This document shows positions 61,381 through 64,000 of a stretch of 64,000 nt of DNA, in pieces. Within the stretch, counting starts at the first letter, position 1. Each line of letters opens with the position of its first letter. The position numbers and the translations under genes were made by a program. The notes under the pieces are model-generated. The model was not told where the DNA came from. It did no database searches and saw only the letters and a list, made by a program, of their open reading frames with translations. The stretch spans positions 152,901 to 216,900 of the forward strand of contig JAFDZV010000019.1 of the NCBI GenBank assembly GCA_018266795.1, read 5' to 3'. The DNA is from Bacteroidota bacterium (GTDB lineage Bacteria; Bacteroidota; Ignavibacteria; OLB7).

Positions 61381-61893
61381 ATGTCGCTTACTACATTCGA
61401 GGAACTCCCCGATGACGCGCGTCTCTGGTTGTTCCATGCCGAGCGCCCGCTGAACGATTCCGAAGCCGCCGTGCTGCGCAGCGCGCTGGAGCATTTCCTG
61501 GAGGGTTGGGCTGCACACCGGCAGGATCTGACCGCCGCGTACGATCTGCGGTACAACCAGTTCATTCTGCTCGGCATCGACGAGTCCAAGCTTCCCCCCT
61601 CCGGCTGTTCAATCGACAGCATGATGCATACGCTCGAGCAGATCGGCGACACACTTGCCGTGGATCTGGTGGATGCACCGGACGTTCCATACCGCGACGG
61701 CGAGGCAGTTGTCTGCGTCTCGCGCGATGCATTCGCGAAGCTCGCCGCATCGGGAACGGTGAATGCCGCCACCATTGTCTTCGATCGTATGGTAACCCGG
61801 GTTCGCGATGTGCGATCGGGGCGCTGGGAGACCCCGGCTCGCAGTTCGTGGCATGCGCGGGCATTCGATCTCGGCGAATCGGTAAGCGCGTAG
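61381..61893 (+). CDS. Conserved Bacteroidota protein (often mislabelled ABC transporter ATPase)
   Basis: 170 residues from the ATG at 61381. TTFEELPDDARLWLFHAERP, LEGWAAHRQDLTAAYDLRYN, QFILLGIDES and SGCSIDSMMHTLEQIG match a small protein widespread in Bacteroidota. Databases sometimes call it an ABC transporter ATPase, yet no Walker motif is present. No signal peptide; cytoplasmic; function unknown. It is followed after 35 bases by another small gene in the same direction. Confidence 0.75.
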   Translation: MSLTTFEELPDDARLWLFHAERPLNDSEAAVLRSALEHFLEGWAAHRQDLTAAYDLRYNQFILLGIDESKLPPSGCSIDSMMHTLEQIGDTLAVDLVDAPDVPYRDGEAVVCVSRDAFAKLAASGTVNAATIVFDRMVTRVRDVRSGRWETPARSSWHARAFDLGESVSA

Positions 61894-61928
61894 CAACTCA
61901 TCATCTCAACAGCAGACAGCTCAGGCAG

Positions 61929-62366
61929 ATGGCAGAGATCACCCGGCTTCCCTTCCTCCCCGGAACATATCGAGGCACCGGAATCTGGCACGATCGCACC
62001 AAGGCAACCGGCAGCTTCCGCGTAGAACATCGCTACGAAATACTTCCGGAAGGAGCGGTACTTCAGACTACGCACCGGACGTTCCTCCACGATGATGGAA
62101 GTATTCAGTACGAAGAGCATTCCACCATCCTATTCTCACCGGAAGAGTATCCGTTCCTTCATGCCACCGTGAAAAGCGGCGGCGCAGCGATCGGAGGACC
62201 GGGTTATTGCTACGGCAACCTTGTTCACTACGGATTGATCATCAGCGATACCAATTCGCTGGAGAACACCTACCTGGTGGATGCAGACACGATCCGTCTG
62301 GACGGATCGGCCACGAACAACGGCAAGCCGACCGTCTGGGAGGAACGTTCACAGAGCAACGTCTGA
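61929..62366 (+). CDS. Small lipocalin-like beta-barrel protein, hypothetical
   Basis: 145 residues from the ATG at 61929; the frame is open further upstream, but that part overlaps the previous gene in another frame. LPFLPGTYRGTGIWHDRTKA resembles the first strand and turn of lipocalin or nitrobindin-like barrels, and the rest reads as eight to ten short strands (FRVEHRYEILPEGAVLQTTH, IQYEEHSTILFSP, IIRLDGS-type turns). No haem-binding His motif can be assigned. Likely co-transcribed with the gene before it. Confidence 0.6.
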   Translation: MAEITRLPFLPGTYRGTGIWHDRTKATGSFRVEHRYEILPEGAVLQTTHRTFLHDDGSIQYEEHSTILFSPEEYPFLHATVKSGGAAIGGPGYCYGNLVHYGLIISDTNSLENTYLVDADTIRLDGSATNNGKPTVWEERSQSNV

Positions 62367-62477
62367 TCGGGCTCACGCGCCGTGGTCTTCGCGCGTACAG
62401 CATGCCCGGACGTCGTATCGGAACCACGGCGCAGGACGGCGGAACGCAGACACCATCCCGAGGTTGGCACCGAATGA

Positions 62478-63044
62478 CTACGACGCACGCGTGTATGCAA
62501 TCTCCAGCATCTTCTGCTCCGATGGCCCGGCGGCCGATCCAAGGTTGGACACGATCGCAAATGTGAAATGATCCGGGTCGATCATCGTATAGATGAATTG
62601 GAACTGAACCTTCTGTCCCTCCTCCTCATTATTACCCCGCAGTGTAAGCTTCTTCGAAGCCGCGTCGTAGGCCCCTTCAGCGAAGACGGAGTACGTTCCC
62701 ATTTCATCGACTTCCCACATGAAGTACTTTCCGTTGCGATTGTCGAACCCCATCATGGAGAACGTGTTCGCACTCATCCCCATCATCGTGCCAAAGGTTT
62801 CCACCTTCAGGAAGCGGCCGCCAAGTATCATTGCACTGGATGCCGTCCCGTTGGAAGTCTGCGGCGCCCCGCTCATGTAGTCCGTCAGCTTGTAGTTCCA
62901 ATTGCCGGCCATTCCCTTCAGAAGCTCATGCTGCGGACCCGGCTGGGCCTTCTTCATCATCTCCTCCATCGGCGACTGCGCGCGCGCCGCGGTAACGACT
63001 CCCATGGTGACGAGAGCAATGAGCATATAGCGGATGGTATGCAT
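62478..63044 (-). CDS. DUF1579 secreted protein
   Basis: 188 residues from the ATG at 63044, followed by a signal peptide (YMLIALVTMGVVTAARAQ). The DUF1579 pattern is clear: PGPQHELLKGMAGNWNYKL, ASSAMILGGRFLKVETFGTM, MGFDNRNGKYFMWEVDEMG, LTLRGN. Related to lipocalin-type barrels; function unknown. Divergent from the lipoprotein gene at 63189; a TATATTTC word about 85 bases upstream (leftward, near 63142) may be its -7 element. Confidence 0.82.
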   Translation of the reverse strand: MHTIRYMLIALVTMGVVTAARAQSPMEEMMKKAQPGPQHELLKGMAGNWNYKLTDYMSGAPQTSNGTASSAMILGGRFLKVETFGTMMGMSANTFSMMGFDNRNGKYFMWEVDEMGTYSVFAEGAYDAASKKLTLRGNNEEEGQKVQFQFIYTMIDPDHFTFAIVSNLGSAAGPSEQKMLEIAYTRAS

Positions 63045-63188
63045 GGCAATATCGATTTGAGTGGATGGAATCACGAACTGCGTACACGCAGTCGTACGAT
63101 ATCGGGGAGGCATTGGACGGGGGGACGAAATATACAATGCTTCGGGCATACCAAGGGATTGGCCGATCACATTCATCAGGCATCAACA

Positions 63189-63926
63189 ATGCGTACGTAC
63201 ACGATCGTTTCTCTGCTCGCCGCAACGCTAACTCTTGCCGCGTGCGGCGGGAAGTCGGAGCCGGGCAGCGCACCAAAGTCCGGCACGGCAGCACGCGATA
63301 CGGCTGGAACGCGAAGCCACGACGATGCTCCGCACCCGGTGCCGCACGTTGTGGTGCATGACTTCGACATACGCAAGATCCCTGCTGCCTGCAGGTACTC
63401 GGGGGAGGTGTTGGGAGGCGCCCGCTGGGACGATGCCAACGGCGACAATGTGTTGATCGTGACCCATACGATGAAGGTGCCGCCGGGCGCCGAGACCGAT
63501 GAATCGAATGCGAGGGCGGAACAGATCATCGGAATCCTGTATGCCACGAGCGGCGGCGGCACGAAGCAGCTCTGGAAGATTCAGGATGCGGCGAACAACG
63601 TATGCGATCTGGGGCACGGTCTGCTCTCCAAGATCGTCGTGGCAGATCTCGACAGCGACGGCGTTGCCGAGAATGCATTCGTCTACAACATCGAGGGCTC
63701 CTGCGACGTATCGCCGATCACCGTAAAGCTCATCATGCACAGCGGGACAACGAAGCTGGCAATCAGAGGAACCACGCGAGCGCAGGTGTCGGAGAACAGC
63801 ATTGTTGGCGGTGAGAAGACGTTCGACCCGGCCTTCAACGGCCTGCCCGAATCCTACAGGGAGTTTGCATCGCAACTCTGGGAGAAGTCCGTTCGGCCGA
63901 TCGACATCCTCATGCCGAAACAGTAG
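63189..63926 (+). CDS. Hypothetical lipoprotein with an EF-hand-like Asp loop
   Basis: 245 residues from the ATG at 63189. Lipobox LAAC, lipidated Cys19. After a linker rich in Ser, Thr and His comes a domain with ARWDDANGDNVLIVTHT and later VVADLDSDGVAENAFVYN; both contain DxDxDG-like or DANGDN loops that could bind calcium. The second word resembles Bacteroidota proteins with a D-D-D-G-x-E-x-x-F-x-Y pattern, sometimes annotated as M949_RS01915 family; that link is from memory and weak. Function unknown. Confidence 0.65.
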   Translation: MRTYTIVSLLAATLTLAACGGKSEPGSAPKSGTAARDTAGTRSHDDAPHPVPHVVVHDFDIRKIPAACRYSGEVLGGARWDDANGDNVLIVTHTMKVPPGAETDESNARAEQIIGILYATSGGGTKQLWKIQDAANNVCDLGHGLLSKIVVADLDSDGVAENAFVYNIEGSCDVSPITVKLIMHSGTTKLAIRGTTRAQVSENSIVGGEKTFDPAFNGLPESYREFASQLWEKSVRPIDILMPKQ

Positions 63927-63956
63927 CAATGCAGGCAACGATGGAACCCGAATCGG

Positions 63957-64000
63957 CTACGATCGCGACGTGACCTCTGCGAGCCTGCGCGCCAGGTACT
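63957..64000 (-). CDS. Possible C-terminal end of a leftward gene
   Basis: A leftward frame enters at the window edge and reads YLARRLAEVTSRS before a TAG at 63959-63957. The composition suits a helical C-terminus, and it would be convergent with the lipoprotein gene. Only 13 codons are visible, so it could be chance. Confidence 0.25.
   Translation of the reverse strand, partial: YLARRLAEVTSRS

Overview
The window looks like chromosome from a Gram-negative member of the Bacteroidota/Chlorobiota/Kapabacteria assemblage. Base composition is moderately GC-rich. Four complete genes (14596-17463, 24639-25862, 26031-28661, 58160-61006) and one remnant end in a type IX secretion (Por) C-terminal sorting domain. 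There are OmpA/PD40 proteins of the PorE kind and outer-membrane beta-barrels. Several promoters read TTG-N19/21-TAnnTT(T/C)G, the Bacteroidota form, rather than the E. coli form. Placement near Kapabacteria is inference from overall gene style. I see no tRNA, rRNA, CRISPR array, insertion sequence, integrase or replication origin.

Layout. 1-1511: multihaem cytochrome c cut by the window edge. 1845-6249: family-4 glycosyltransferase, purF, a LysE-type exporter and nadC. 6465-14396: a secreted repeat protein, ruvB, DUF2461, a flavin disulfide oxidoreductase, a DUF151 nuclease-type protein and etfA/etfB. 14596-18310: a large T9SS BNR-repeat protein and a flavin reductase. 18750-24153: a complete branched-chain amino-acid (Liv) ABC transporter with a SRPBCC-fold gene inside it. 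24236-28661: a BP74-like protein and two T9SS proteins. 29078-34712: SDR, uvrC, fumC and a coiled-coil protein. 34713-36895: an orphan promoter, an outer-membrane barrel and a T9SS remnant. 36929-42350: a Tat-exported amine oxidase, then an ApbE / 4-TM / FMN-binding operon divergent from a porin. 42799-46950: cell-envelope lipoprotein, double-OmpA protein and LamG-like protein. 47975-53687: a response regulator and two PAS histidine kinases. 53870-55469: a duplicated structured element in front of a heptosyltransferase-like gene. 55479-64000: DUF1573, PorE-like protein, T9SS protein and small conserved genes.

How it fits together. Much of the window serves the envelope: T9SS cargo with propeller-type repeats, barrels, OmpA anchors and lipo-oligosaccharide-type glycosyltransferases. 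A second theme is electron transfer: multihaem cytochrome, ETF pair, flavin enzymes, and above all the operon at 38691-40885. That operon couples a periplasmic FMN-binding protein to its own flavin transferase (ApbE) and an unrecognised four-helix membrane protein, opposite a porin across a shared control region.

Most worth following up: (1) the tandem element at 53870-53962 and 54213-54304, where two helices are kept by compensatory changes and three unpaired blocks are almost identical; (2) the flavinylation operon with its operator-like dyad; (3) the six-module cysteine-containing T9SS protein at 26031-28661; (4) an orphan, near-consensus promoter at 34760-34790 with no gene for about 500 bases.
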